From contig NZ_LT629750.1 in assembly GCF_900105125.1 (NCBI RefSeq), positions 7,653,001-7,717,000 of the forward strand: DNA of 64,000 bases. Reading direction: 5' to 3'. The position numbers and the translations under genes are program-made. Below the pieces are notes generated by a model that worked only from the letters and a program-made list of their open reading frames with translations, made no database searches and was not told the DNA's origin. This stretch comes from Bradyrhizobium canariense. Its GTDB lineage: Bacteria > Pseudomonadota > Alphaproteobacteria > Rhizobiales > Xanthobacteraceae. Below, in pieces: positions 27,533 through 35,708 of the stretch (positions are counted from its first letter, which is position 1; every line of letters begins with the position of its first letter).

Positions 27533-28567
27533 ATGTTGGACTTTACCCGAGATACCATCGACGACTTCTCATCATCAAACCCGCCGGAACCCGCTTCCGA
27601 GGCCGCTCCCGCCAACGACCAGGCTTTGCTTGACGCTTATTCCAATGCGGTGATCAGCGTCACCGAACGCATTGGGCCGGCCGTCGTGCGCGTGGAGACC
27701 GGCTCGAAAGAGCCGGGATCGCGCGAGCGTGGCGGGCTCGGCTCCGGCATCGTCATTTCGCCCGACGGGCTGGTGCTGACCAACAGCCACGTGGTCGGCT
27801 CGTCAAAACAGATCAGGCTGCGGGATAATGAGGGCATTGTCACCGATGCGCGTGTGCTCGGCGTCGATCCCGATACCGACCTCGCGCTGCTGCGCGCCGA
27901 TGGCGTGCGCGACCTGCACTACGCGTCGCTGGGTAATTCAAAGAGCCTGCGCCGTGGCCAGCTCGTGATCGCGATCGGCAATCCCTTGGGGTTCGAGTCC
28001 ACCGTCACTGCCGGCGTGGTCTCGGCGCTCGGCCGCTCGATCCGCTCGGCGAATGGCCGCACCATCGAGGATGTGATCCAGACCGATGCCGCGCTCAATC
28101 CGGGCAATTCCGGCGGACCGCTGGTGTCGTCGTCGGCGGAGGTGATCGGCATCAACACCGCGATCATCAGCGGCGCGCAGGGCATCTGTTTTGCCGTTGC
28201 CAGCAACACCGCGCAATTCGTGCTGTCGGAGATCATCCGTCACGGCTATGTGCGGCGCGCCTATATCGGCGTGTCCGGGCAGAGCGCGCCGGTTCCGCGG
28301 CGGCATGCGGTGCTCGCCGGCGTCGACAACAAGATGGGCGCTCTTCTGATGCAGATCGAGCCGGATACGCCGGCGGCACAGGCCGGCTTGTTGCCGGGCG
28401 ATGTCGTCATCCGTCTCGATAATGTCGAGATCAACGGCGTCGATGATTTGATCCGCACGCTGGATCGCGACCGCATCGATCGCAAGCTCAAGATGGATGT
28501 GCTGCGGTTGGGACGTCTGCGCGAGATCGACATTCATCCGATCGAACGCAAGCGTTCAGCGCGCTAG
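27533..28567 (+). CDS. HtrA/DegP-like S1C serine protease with PDZ domain
   Basis: 344 aa. The trypsin-like domain has the triad His in LTNSHVVGS, Asp in DTDLALLRA and Ser in NPGNSGGPLV. One PDZ domain follows (GALLMQIEPDTPAAQAGLLPGDVVIRLD). HtrA proteases degrade misfolded envelope proteins. The first 40 residues are acidic and hydrophilic with no signal peptide or membrane helix, so this one is probably cytoplasmic or exported in a non-classical way, which is uncommon. Most relatives have NHVV where this has SHVV. It is a single gene ended by the strong terminator at 28586. Confidence 0.92.
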   Translation: MLDFTRDTIDDFSSSNPPEPASEAAPANDQALLDAYSNAVISVTERIGPAVVRVETGSKEPGSRERGGLGSGIVISPDGLVLTNSHVVGSSKQIRLRDNEGIVTDARVLGVDPDTDLALLRADGVRDLHYASLGNSKSLRRGQLVIAIGNPLGFESTVTAGVVSALGRSIRSANGRTIEDVIQTDAALNPGNSGGPLVSSSAEVIGINTAIISGAQGICFAVASNTAQFVLSEIIRHGYVRRAYIGVSGQSAPVPRRHAVLAGVDNKMGALLMQIEPDTPAAQAGLLPGDVVIRLDNVEINGVDDLIRTLDRDRIDRKLKMDVLRLGRLREIDIHPIERKRSAR

Positions 28568-28585
28568 GCGGCTCGTACCAACACA

Positions 28586-28612
28586 AAAAGGCGGCCGATC
28601 TGGCCGCCTTTT
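28586..28612. terminator. Bidirectional intrinsic terminator
   Basis: AAAGGCGGCC (28587-28596) and GGCCGCCTTT (28602-28611) form a perfect 10-bp stem around GATCT. Runs of T follow on the plus strand, and A residues precede it, giving T on the minus strand. It can serve both the protease gene ending at 28567 and the glycine-rich gene ending at 28658. Confidence 0.85.
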
Positions 28613-28657
28613 CTCTGCTTTTTCTCTGCCTTTTTTCTTGCGTCGCTCTAAAGCCGA

Positions 28658-29056
28658 TTACTGGCAAAGATGCCGGCGGCCGTCTTCGCCACGAAAATAA
28701 GTGCCGGGCTGGCAGACGAAATCGCCGTTGCCATAATAGGGAGCGGGCGCGTAACCGCCGTCGGTATCGTAGGCGTAGGAGTCGCCATAATCCGGGCCAT
28801 AGCCGCCGTAGTAGCCGAGGCCACCGAGCGCCGCGCCGGCAACTACGCCAGCCGCAATCCCCGGTCCGAAACCGCCACGACGGAATCCACCGCCGTGAAA
28901 GCCACCACCGTGGAATCCGCCGCCGCCCGCGAAATGCGCGCCGCCACCACCCATGTGGCCGCCGCCACCACCATGTCCGCCGCGTGCGAGTGCCGGCGAT
29001 GCCGCAGCTAATGCAATTGCTAGACAGGCCGCGCCTATCGTCTTGAATTTTGTCAT
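28658..29056 (-). CDS. Secreted glycine-rich protein
   Basis: 132 aa. Signal peptide (TIGAACLAIALAAASPALA) followed by a Gly/His-rich repeat region with GGGFHGGG units, a hydrophobic Gly/Ala segment (GIAAGVVAGAALGGLGYYGG), a Tyr/Asp-rich stretch and a C-terminus with two cysteines (FVCQPGTYF and RRHLCQ) that could form a disulfide. Such proteins are common in the rhizobial envelope. The His-rich repeats might bind metal, but no function is proven. The ATG at 29056 is favoured over 29062 because AGGAG lies seven bases before it. Confidence 0.8.
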   Translation of the reverse strand: MTKFKTIGAACLAIALAAASPALARGGHGGGGGHMGGGGAHFAGGGGFHGGGFHGGGFRRGGFGPGIAAGVVAGAALGGLGYYGGYGPDYGDSYAYDTDGGYAPAPYYGNGDFVCQPGTYFRGEDGRRHLCQ

Positions 29057-29322
29057 GACCATTCTCCTGCTTTCGTTGTGGAGAGAACGGCCCGCCGTCG
29101 CGAATGTTCCTGACGTGGACGCCTTGTAATGCGGCAATTGATCGGAATTAGGCGCGTAAAAAGGGGCGGCGATATCTGAACAGGTCGCGCCGATCGGAGA
29201 CCCGTTAACGCTAAATGGAGCCGATTCTCCGAAAAGATCATGCCTGACAGAGGCAGGCGAACGGACGGCGTGGGCCTATACACCTATAAAATCAGGCCTT
29301 CAACTGGCTAAAATCACGCAAA

Positions 29323-29338
29323 CCCTATAAATATAGGG
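29323..29338. repeat. Inverted repeat in the long region upstream of the HU gene
   Basis: CCCTATA (29323-29329) and TATAGGG (29332-29338) flank AA. It lies about 150 bases before the HU start, within the roughly 430-base gene-free region 29057-29485. It could be an operator or a chance AT-rich palindrome. No other element was recognised there. Confidence 0.4.
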
Positions 29339-29485
29339 GGCGGCGGCGTTGCGAATCGTCTACCGATGATGGCCCGAGGGGGTGGCCACGCCGCCAACAA
29401 AGCTGTGTAGATCGCGGGATACGCGGTTTTTGCAGGTTTTTCTAAATACTGTCGCGTGACCCGAATCACACTTAAAGGAGAGAAA

Positions 29486-29785
29486 ATGGCTGTACAGATG
29501 ACCAAATCGCAGTTGATCGAGAAGATCTCTGGCGAAACCGAAGTAGCGAAGAAGGACGTCAAGGGCGTGCTCGAGACGCTGGCGAGCGTCGGCTACAAAG
29601 AGCTGAAGAAGAACGGTCTCTTCCTGGTTCCCGGATTTGCCAAATTCGTCGTGATCAAGAAGCCCGCCACCAAGGCTCGGCAGGGCACCAACCCATTCAC
29701 GGGCGAGGCCATGACCTTCAAGGCCAAGCCGGCCCGCAAGATCGTCAGGGCGCGCCCGGTCAAGGCTGCGAAGGACGCGGTTTAA
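29486..29785 (+). CDS. HU-family DNA-binding protein
   Basis: 99 aa. It shows the HU fold: helical N-terminus (TKSQLIEKISGETEVAKKDV, then KGVLETLA), the core LVPGFAKFVV and the DNA-bending arm ARQGTNPFTGEAMTFKAK. It is basic throughout with a slightly extended Lys/Arg/Ala tail (RARPVKAAKDAV). HU proteins coat and bend DNA as dimers. The ATG at 29486 has AAAGGAGAG directly upstream, so the in-frame codon at 29456 is not needed. It is a single gene closed by a strong terminator. Confidence 0.93.
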   Translation: MAVQMTKSQLIEKISGETEVAKKDVKGVLETLASVGYKELKKNGLFLVPGFAKFVVIKKPATKARQGTNPFTGEAMTFKAKPARKIVRARPVKAAKDAV

Positions 29786-29790
29786 GTGTG

Positions 29791-29815
29791 AAAGGCCCCG
29801 CAAGGGGCCTTTTGC
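29791..29815 (+). terminator. Intrinsic terminator of the HU gene
   Basis: AAAGGCCCC (29791-29799) pairs perfectly with GGGGCCTTT (29804-29812) around GCAA, followed by TTTGCATT. It lies six bases after the stop codon. Confidence 0.88.
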
Positions 29816-29947
29816 ATTAAGGGGGGACGTTGAGGGGGCGGACGGCCGAAATGAGCCCGCGCCTGCTTCTATTGTCTGTCGCGATGGTTCTTTGAGATGC
29901 GCGACCATCCCCTCCGCTCCGGTGCGCTATTCTTATGTCAATAATGC

Positions 29948-29975
29948 TCCTGATCCCCGCCAGCGGGGATCAGGA
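29948..29975. repeat. 13-bp perfect inverted repeat
   Basis: TCCTGATCCCCGC (29948-29960) and GCGGGGATCAGGA (29963-29975) are separated by only CA, giving an almost continuous 28-base palindrome. It lies in the roughly 400-base gene-free region between HU and the MFS remnant. No T-run follows on either strand, so it is not a classic terminator. It may be a remnant of a mobile or REP-like element. Confidence 0.65.
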
Positions 29976-30191
29976 TAGCAACGTCCTTGGCGCAGGAATC
30001 CCTTGGCGCCGGCATCGGCCCAGATCTCAAGAAATACAATTAAGAATAGCTGAAGAACCAGCCTCCTCACCGGGGACCGGGCAGATGTATCCCGGTGCCG
30101 CGCTGCTATGCTGCACGGGCACGGCCCAACAAGAAATTTCGCCGGGAGAGGGGACAGGAGATGGCACTCTCGCAGCCGAGCGTCCCGCGCG

Positions 30192-30377
30192 ATCCCAATT
30201 GGACTCGCCTTCATCAACAGCATCGGCACGGTCGGTGGTTTTGCCGGACCTTCGATGATGGGCTGGCTGAAGGAGTTTTCCGGCTCCTACGTCTTCGGGC
30301 TTACCGCGTTGGCCGCGATCATGGTCGCGGCCGCCGTGGCATCGATGTCGATGAAGCTTGTCGTGTCGAAGGAATAG
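30192..30377 (+). pseudogene. C-terminal remnant of an MFS carrier
   Basis: About 60 codons from 30192 read IPIGLAFINSIGTVGG, then FAGPSMMGWLKEFSGS, a hydrophobic helix (LTALAAIMVAAAVASM) and a basic end with TAG. This is the classic last two-helix end of ACS-type MFS carriers. Nothing upstream encodes the other ten helices, so the gene is a decayed or deleted copy. The open frame back to 30108 has no transporter character. It converges with the enolase-superfamily dehydratase gene at 30400, and such carriers are often encoded next to sugar-acid dehydratases. Confidence 0.75.
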
Positions 30378-30399
30378 AAGCCGGGCACGGCGGGCGAAG

Positions 30400-31614
30400 T
30401 CAGGTCTTCCGTCCGTAGTTCAGCAGCCCGCCTTTGCCCTTTGGCGGATGGGCGCGAAGCCCGTCCTCGTTGGGCTCGGTGCCCCAGCCGGGCCGGTCGG
30501 GCATGACGAGATAGCCGTCCTTGATTTCGGGCACGTGGGTGAACAGCTCGTGGTCCCAGGCGAGGCGATCGACATCGGTCTCCATGATCCGCAGGTTCGG
30601 CACCGCTGCGCTGAAATGCGCGTTCATCATGGTGCAGAGATGGCCGTAGAAATTATGCGGGGCGACGTTGACTTCGCAGGCCTCCGCGGCGGCCGCGATC
30701 TTCATCGATTGCCACACCCCGTTCCAGGGCGTGTCGATGATCGCGACATCCATCGCCTGCTCGCGAAAGTAAGGCAGGAATTCGCGCAAGCCTGTCAGCG
30801 TCTCACAGGACGAGATCGGGTGCGGACTTTGCCGCCTGATATAGCCGAGCGCTTCCGGGCTGAAGGTGTCGATCTCGATCCAGAACATGTCGAGGTCGGC
30901 GATCTCGCGCAGGATCTTGAGATAGCCTTCGGTCTTCGCATTGAAATTGAGATCGAGCAGGATGTCGACATCGGGCCCGGCGCCGTCGCGGATGGCTTCG
31001 AGATGCATGCGCAAGTCGCGCAACACCTTGCGGTCGACGTTGATCTCCGGCTCGAACGGCGAGCCGAAACCCGGCCGCCAACCCTGCGGCTTGCCGCCGT
31101 CATAGGTAAAGATGTTGGTCTTCAGCGCCGTGAACTTTTTCTCGCGGACCTCGCGGCCGATCGCTTTTACGCCATCGAGATCGGTGATCTCCGGCTTGTA
31201 CCAGCTCGGATGATTGATGCGCCACGTCGCGCAATGCGACCAGTAGACCCGGATGCGGTCGCGGATCTTGCCGCCGAGCAGTTCATAGCAGGGTACGCCG
31301 AGCACCTTGCCCTTGACGTCGAGCAGGGCGTTTTCGATCGCGCCGAGCGCCTGTGCAATGACGCCGCCGGTGCTGGGACGGGTGGCCGCAAAAAGTTCGG
31401 CGTAGATGCGCTCGTGCTGAAGCGCGTTCTGCCCGATCACGCGCGTCGACAGCCGCTCGATCGCCGCACCGAGGCCGGGTGAACCAAAACCTTCGTCGAA
31501 TTCGCTCCAGCCGACCACGCCGTCTTCGGTGGTGATCTTGACGAAGTGATAGTTTCGCCAGCCGGCGTCGCACGCCAGCGTTTCCACGCTGCGCACCTTG
31601 GATATCCCGGGCAT
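30400..31614 (-). CDS. Mandelate racemase/muconate-lactonizing (enolase superfamily) enzyme
   Basis: 404 aa with the capping domain (KITTEDGVVGWSEFDEGFG) and a barrel with three metal ligands in the expected order: Asp in VDILLDLN, Glu in FWIEIDTF and Glu in SSCETLTG. The conserved His-containing VNVAPHNFYGHL follows. ALKTNIF holds the position of the KxK-type base. The superfamily abstracts a proton alpha to a carboxylate, usually as a sugar-acid dehydratase or racemase. The substrate is not assignable. It lies 22 bases from the MFS remnant with which it converges. Confidence 0.88.
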   Translation of the reverse strand: MPGISKVRSVETLACDAGWRNYHFVKITTEDGVVGWSEFDEGFGSPGLGAAIERLSTRVIGQNALQHERIYAELFAATRPSTGGVIAQALGAIENALLDVKGKVLGVPCYELLGGKIRDRIRVYWSHCATWRINHPSWYKPEITDLDGVKAIGREVREKKFTALKTNIFTYDGGKPQGWRPGFGSPFEPEINVDRKVLRDLRMHLEAIRDGAGPDVDILLDLNFNAKTEGYLKILREIADLDMFWIEIDTFSPEALGYIRRQSPHPISSCETLTGLREFLPYFREQAMDVAIIDTPWNGVWQSMKIAAAAEACEVNVAPHNFYGHLCTMMNAHFSAAVPNLRIMETDVDRLAWDHELFTHVPEIKDGYLVMPDRPGWGTEPNEDGLRAHPPKGKGGLLNYGRKT

Positions 31615-31647
31615 AACGTTTCCCCTTATGTTTTTATTTTTTTGTCG

Positions 31648-34600
31648 TCACTCAGCAGCCTGAGCGCGTCGCTCGTCGAGCGGCACCACCTCTGCCGAGG
31701 CTGGCTCCCGCATCTTGTGCACCATGCTGAACACAACCGGGACAAACATCAAGGTCGCAACCGTCGAAAACATCAGGCCGCCGATCACGGCGCGGCCGAG
31801 CGGGGCGTTCTGCTCGCCGCCTTCGCCGAGGCCGAGCGCCATCGGCAGCATGCCGATGATCATCGCCAGCGCCGTCATCATGACCGGGCGGATACGGACG
31901 AAGCCGGCTTCCAGCGCCGCGGCGATCGGATCGCCCAGATATTCGTAACGCTCACGCGCAAAGCTGATCACCAGCACGCTGTTGGCGGTGGCGACGCCCA
32001 TGCACATGATCGCGCCGGTGAGCGCCGGCACCGACAGCGTGGTCTGCGTCGTAAACAGCATCCAGACGATGCCGGCCAGCGCCGCCGGCAGCGCGGTGAT
32101 GATCACAAAGGGATCGGACCACGACTGGAAGTTCACCACGATCAGGAGATAGATCAGCACCACGGCGCCGAGCAGTCCGAACAGCAGGCCGGAGAACGAA
32201 CTCTCCATGGTCTGCACCTGGCCAACCAAAGCGACCGAGCTGCCCTTGGGCAATTCATTGGCAGTTTCAGCGATCACCTTGCGGATATCGGCCGCCACCG
32301 CGCCGAGATCGCGCCCCTGCGGCGTGGCGTAGATCTGCACCATCGACTGGATATCGTATTGCGACACGACCGCGTTGGAGGTCGACCGGGTGATGTTGGC
32401 GATGCCGCCGAGAATGACCGGCGTCTGCATGCCCTGCGCGGTCATTGGCAGGGTTTCCAATGCGCTCAGCGAATCCAGCTGGTATTGCGGCGTCTGCATC
32501 ACGATCGAATAGGACACGCCGTTATTGGGATCGAGATAGTAGGTCGGCGCCACCTGGGAGCTGCCGGCCAGATTCACCACCATGCTGTTGGCGACATCGC
32601 GTTCGGTCAGGCCGACATATTGCGCGCGGGTGCGATCGACATCGACATTGAAGCTCGGGCTTCGCGCCGATTGCTGAATGCGCGCGTCCGCGACGCCGGG
32701 AATGTGGCGGATTTTCGTGAGCAATTTGTTGGCATAGCCGAAATTGCCGTCGAGATTGGCGCCGCGAACTTCCAGATCGATCGGCGCCGGCGCGCCGAAA
32801 TTGAGAATCTGGTTGACGATATCGGCCGGCAGGAACGCGAAAATGTCGCCGGGGAATTGCGCGGGCAGTTTTTCGCGCAGCGCCTTGACGTAGCCGTCGG
32901 TCGGCTCGTGACCTTCCTTCAGCTTGATCTGGATGTCGCCGTCCTGCGGGCCGATCACGCCGGTGTTGTTATAGGTCATGTTGATGCCGCTGATCGGCAT
33001 GCCGATATTGTCGGCGATGGTCTCGATCTCCTCGGGCGGGATTACCGTGCGAATGGCTTTCTGGATGTCGGCAAACTGATTGGCGGCATCTTCGACGCGG
33101 GTGCCGACCTGGGTCCGCACATGCATCAGGATCTGGCCGGCGTCGACCGAGGGAAAGAAGTTACGGCCGAGATACGGCACCAGCAGGAACGACACGGCGA
33201 TAAAGCCGATGAAGCCGATCACGAATGCCGGCCGGTGCATCAGCGCGATCCCGAGCAGGTCGCGATAGGCGCTGCGGAACCGCTCGAAGCCGGCCTCGAA
33301 CGCCCGCTGAAACCGCACCAGCGGATTGCGGGTCGGCGGAGGCCCGTGTTCGCCGTGATGCACGTGCGGGTGCAGCAGATATTTCGCCATCGTCGGCACC
33401 AGCGTGCGCGACAGGATGAACGACCAGACCATGGCGAACATCACGGCTTCCGCCATCGGCACGAACAAAAAGCGCGCGATGCCGGTCAGGAAGAACATCG
33501 GCACGAACACGATGCAGATACACAATAGCGACACGAACGCCGGCACCACGATCTGGTTGGCGCCGTCCAAGATCGCCTGTTCGACTTCCTTGCCCTGTTC
33601 GAGGTGGTAATTGATATTCTCGATCGTCACGGTGGCTTCGTCGACGAGAATGCCGACCGCGAGCGCAAGCCCGCCCAGCGTCATGATGTTGAGCGTCTCT
33701 CCGATCGCCGACAGCATGATGATGGAGCCGAGCACCGCGAGCGGGATCGAGGTGGCGATAATGATGGTCGAGCGCCAGCTGCCGAGAAACAGCAGGATCA
33801 TGACGCTGGTCAGGAGCGCTGCGATGATGCCTTCACGGGCGACGCCGGTGATCGCGCCGCGCACGAACAGCGACTGATCGCCGATGAAGCCGATCTTCAA
33901 CGAGTCCGGCAGCGAGGATTTGAACTCCTGCACCTTCTGCTTGATGCCGGCGATGATATCAAGCGTCGAGACCGAGCCCGCTTTCAGCACCATCATCATC
34001 ACCGAGCGGTTGCCGTCGACATGCACGATGTTGGTCTGCGGCGGATTGCCGTCGCGAATGTTGGCGACGTCGCGCACATAGACCATGGCGCCGTTGACGG
34101 TCTTGATCGGGAGGTCGCCGAGTTCCTGGATCTTCGACGGCGAATTGTTGAGCTGGACGGTATATTCGAAAGATCCGATCTTTTCGGTGCCGACCGGCGT
34201 GATCAGGTTTTGCGCCGCCAGCGTGTTGGCGACATCCTGTCCTGACAGCCCGCGCGCCTGCAATGCGGACGCATCAAGATCGATCTGGATTTGCCGTTGC
34301 TTGCCGCCGTAAGGGTAGGGGATGGCGGCGCCAGGCACCGTCACCAGCGGCGTGCGCAGCTGGTTGATGCCGATATCGGCGAGGTTCTGTTCGGTGAGGC
34401 CTTCGCCCGACAGCGCGAGCTGGATGATCGGCACCGTGGATGCGTTGTAGTTCAGGATCAGCGGCGGCGTCGCGCCCGGCGGCAATTGCTTGAGCAAGGT
34501 CTGCGAGATCGCGGTGACCTGGGCGTTAGCGGTGCGGATATCGACATTGGGCTGGAAGAAAATCTTGACGATGCCGAACCCGTTATAGGAGTTCGCGACG

Positions 34601-34845
34601 ATGTGCTCGATGTCGTTGACCGTGGTGGTCAACGAGCGCTCGAACGGGGTGGTGATGCGCCCCGACATCTGGTCGGGCGGCAGGCCGGTGTATTGCCAGA
34701 CCACGCCGATGACGGGAATCCGGATGTCCGGGAAGATATCGGTCGGCGTGCGCAGCGCGGCAAGCGGCCCGATGATCAGAATAAGCAGCGCGAGCACGAC
34801 AAAGGTGTACGGCCGCCCGAGGGCAATTCTGACGATGGCATTCAT
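31648..34845 (-). CDS. Solitary RND efflux permease
   Basis: 1065 aa with the full AcrB-type layout. It starts MNAIVRIALGRPYTFVVLAL. The TM4 relay motif is GILVDEATVTIENI, so the second of the usual two aspartates (VDDA) is Glu. A cytoplasmic loop near residue 490 is His-rich (HPHVHHGEHGPPP), which might sense or bind metal. No adaptor or outer-membrane gene is directly attached. The mdtABC-type operon lies upstream in the same direction, more than 160 bases beyond the nearest small gene. It belongs to a distinct RND subgroup from the three other permeases here. Confidence 0.9.
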   Translation of the reverse strand: MNAIVRIALGRPYTFVVLALLILIIGPLAALRTPTDIFPDIRIPVIGVVWQYTGLPPDQMSGRITTPFERSLTTTVNDIEHIVANSYNGFGIVKIFFQPNVDIRTANAQVTAISQTLLKQLPPGATPPLILNYNASTVPIIQLALSGEGLTEQNLADIGINQLRTPLVTVPGAAIPYPYGGKQRQIQIDLDASALQARGLSGQDVANTLAAQNLITPVGTEKIGSFEYTVQLNNSPSKIQELGDLPIKTVNGAMVYVRDVANIRDGNPPQTNIVHVDGNRSVMMMVLKAGSVSTLDIIAGIKQKVQEFKSSLPDSLKIGFIGDQSLFVRGAITGVAREGIIAALLTSVMILLFLGSWRSTIIIATSIPLAVLGSIIMLSAIGETLNIMTLGGLALAVGILVDEATVTIENINYHLEQGKEVEQAILDGANQIVVPAFVSLLCICIVFVPMFFLTGIARFLFVPMAEAVMFAMVWSFILSRTLVPTMAKYLLHPHVHHGEHGPPPTRNPLVRFQRAFEAGFERFRSAYRDLLGIALMHRPAFVIGFIGFIAVSFLLVPYLGRNFFPSVDAGQILMHVRTQVGTRVEDAANQFADIQKAIRTVIPPEEIETIADNIGMPISGINMTYNNTGVIGPQDGDIQIKLKEGHEPTDGYVKALREKLPAQFPGDIFAFLPADIVNQILNFGAPAPIDLEVRGANLDGNFGYANKLLTKIRHIPGVADARIQQSARSPSFNVDVDRTRAQYVGLTERDVANSMVVNLAGSSQVAPTYYLDPNNGVSYSIVMQTPQYQLDSLSALETLPMTAQGMQTPVILGGIANITRSTSNAVVSQYDIQSMVQIYATPQGRDLGAVAADIRKVIAETANELPKGSSVALVGQVQTMESSFSGLLFGLLGAVVLIYLLIVVNFQSWSDPFVIITALPAALAGIVWMLFTTQTTLSVPALTGAIMCMGVATANSVLVISFARERYEYLGDPIAAALEAGFVRIRPVMMTALAMIIGMLPMALGLGEGGEQNAPLGRAVIGGLMFSTVATLMFVPVVFSMVHKMREPASAEVVPLDERRAQAAE

Positions 34846-35012
34846 TCGTGCGCTTCTCGATCAATCGCGAAACAGCGGTTGCGCTGCAAAACTCACGCCG
34901 AGAGTTTCTGGCATCGCGCGAGAAGGTTTTCCAATCACTAAGTTCTCATCCAATTCGTGAGCGAATTACTTTTTCGTAATATTGATCGCCTCAAAAGCGA
35001 GCTTAATCGAGG

Positions 35013-35369
35013 TTAACCCCGGCAACGATACCACACGCCGTCATCGCCCTGGAAATAACCGGGCATCGGGTTATGTGAACGATATCGGCGCGTGCAATAA
35101 ATTGGACCAAAATGCGATCCGCCTGACAGCGTGGACCCGATTATTCCGGCCGCCCCCAGCCAGGCGAGGCCGGGTCTGGCGGCGAAATCGCCTGGAAAAA
35201 CGCCATTAGCCTGAAAATCGCGCGTGTCGTCACGATTGTCATAATACCAGGCCGTGGGAGGCGTATCCCTGCGCAGGAAGGGTTCGTGGGTGCTCTGCGC
35301 AAGCACCGGTGCTGCGCCCGCGGACGACAGGATCATTGCGGCTGCGATCGATGCTCTCAGTTTGCTCAT
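35013..35369 (-). CDS. Small secreted BA14K-like protein
   Basis: 118 aa with a signal peptide (KLRASIAAAMILSSAGAAP, then VLAQ). The C-terminus CTRRYRSHNPMPGYFQGDDG, followed by VWYRC, resembles the BA14K motif of rhizobial and Brucella cell-surface proteins, where an aromatic and Arg-rich stretch lies between two Cys. The role is unknown, with lectin-like activity proposed for BA14K itself. The ATG at 35369 was chosen for the signal peptide. The frame upstream to 35429 overlaps the next gene. It is probably cotranscribed with the gene at 35380, only 10 bases away. Confidence 0.75.
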   Translation of the reverse strand: MSKLRASIAAAMILSSAGAAPVLAQSTHEPFLRRDTPPTAWYYDNRDDTRDFQANGVFPGDFAARPGLAWLGAAGIIGSTLSGGSHFGPIYCTRRYRSHNPMPGYFQGDDGVWYRCRG

Positions 35370-35379
35370 GACAGCGCCA

Positions 35380-35697
35380 TCAGTTGCAACATGGCCGGTT
35401 CGTCCCCCAATCGCCTTTCCAGCCGTCAAGCTTGCCGCGCCGGAATTGCAAATAGAGTCCGTCCCTCCGATCCGATAGCGCGCTGCCTTTCACGTTAGGC
35501 AGAGCGAGAAACATTTCGTTGCCGGGACGGCCCCTGACGTAAATCAATTGTGTGCCCAGCGCCTGCGAGGCCTCGTCCGCGCTCATGCCGAATGTCAGCG
35601 GCGTGTTGTTGGCAAGCTGCGCATGGGCGGGCGCCAGCGCGCTGCCTGCCATCGTGACCATCAGGATCGCTGCCGCACCAAAGATCATTCCCCGCAT
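35380..35697 (-). CDS. Small secreted protein, possibly BamE/SmpA-like
   Basis: 105 aa. Signal peptide (MIFGAAAILMVTMAGSALAP, then AHAQ) then LTFGMSADEASQALGTQL and YVRGRPGNEMFLA. The pattern 'function at low spacing, G-M-S-x-x-E/Q' is reminiscent of SmpA/OmlA-type small envelope domains, but similarity is weak by eye. It ends RPCCN. It lies 11 bases after the outer-membrane factor gene in the same direction, so it may be the last-but-one gene of the efflux operon. Confidence 0.7.
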   Translation of the reverse strand: MRGMIFGAAAILMVTMAGSALAPAHAQLANNTPLTFGMSADEASQALGTQLIYVRGRPGNEMFLALPNVKGSALSDRRDGLYLQFRRGKLDGWKGDWGTNRPCCN

Positions 35698-35708
35698 GGC
35701 AGAGCCCC

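Noticed and set aside
28897-29011. Rightward coding in the glycine-rich gene region
   Set aside because: The plus-strand frame is Ala/Thr/Val repeats that mirror the Gly/His-rich minus-strand protein, which has a signal peptide and a ribosome site.
31546-33528. A 660-codon plus-strand frame opposite the solitary RND permease
   Set aside because: Shadow frame, no motif, low complexity in His, Arg and Asp.
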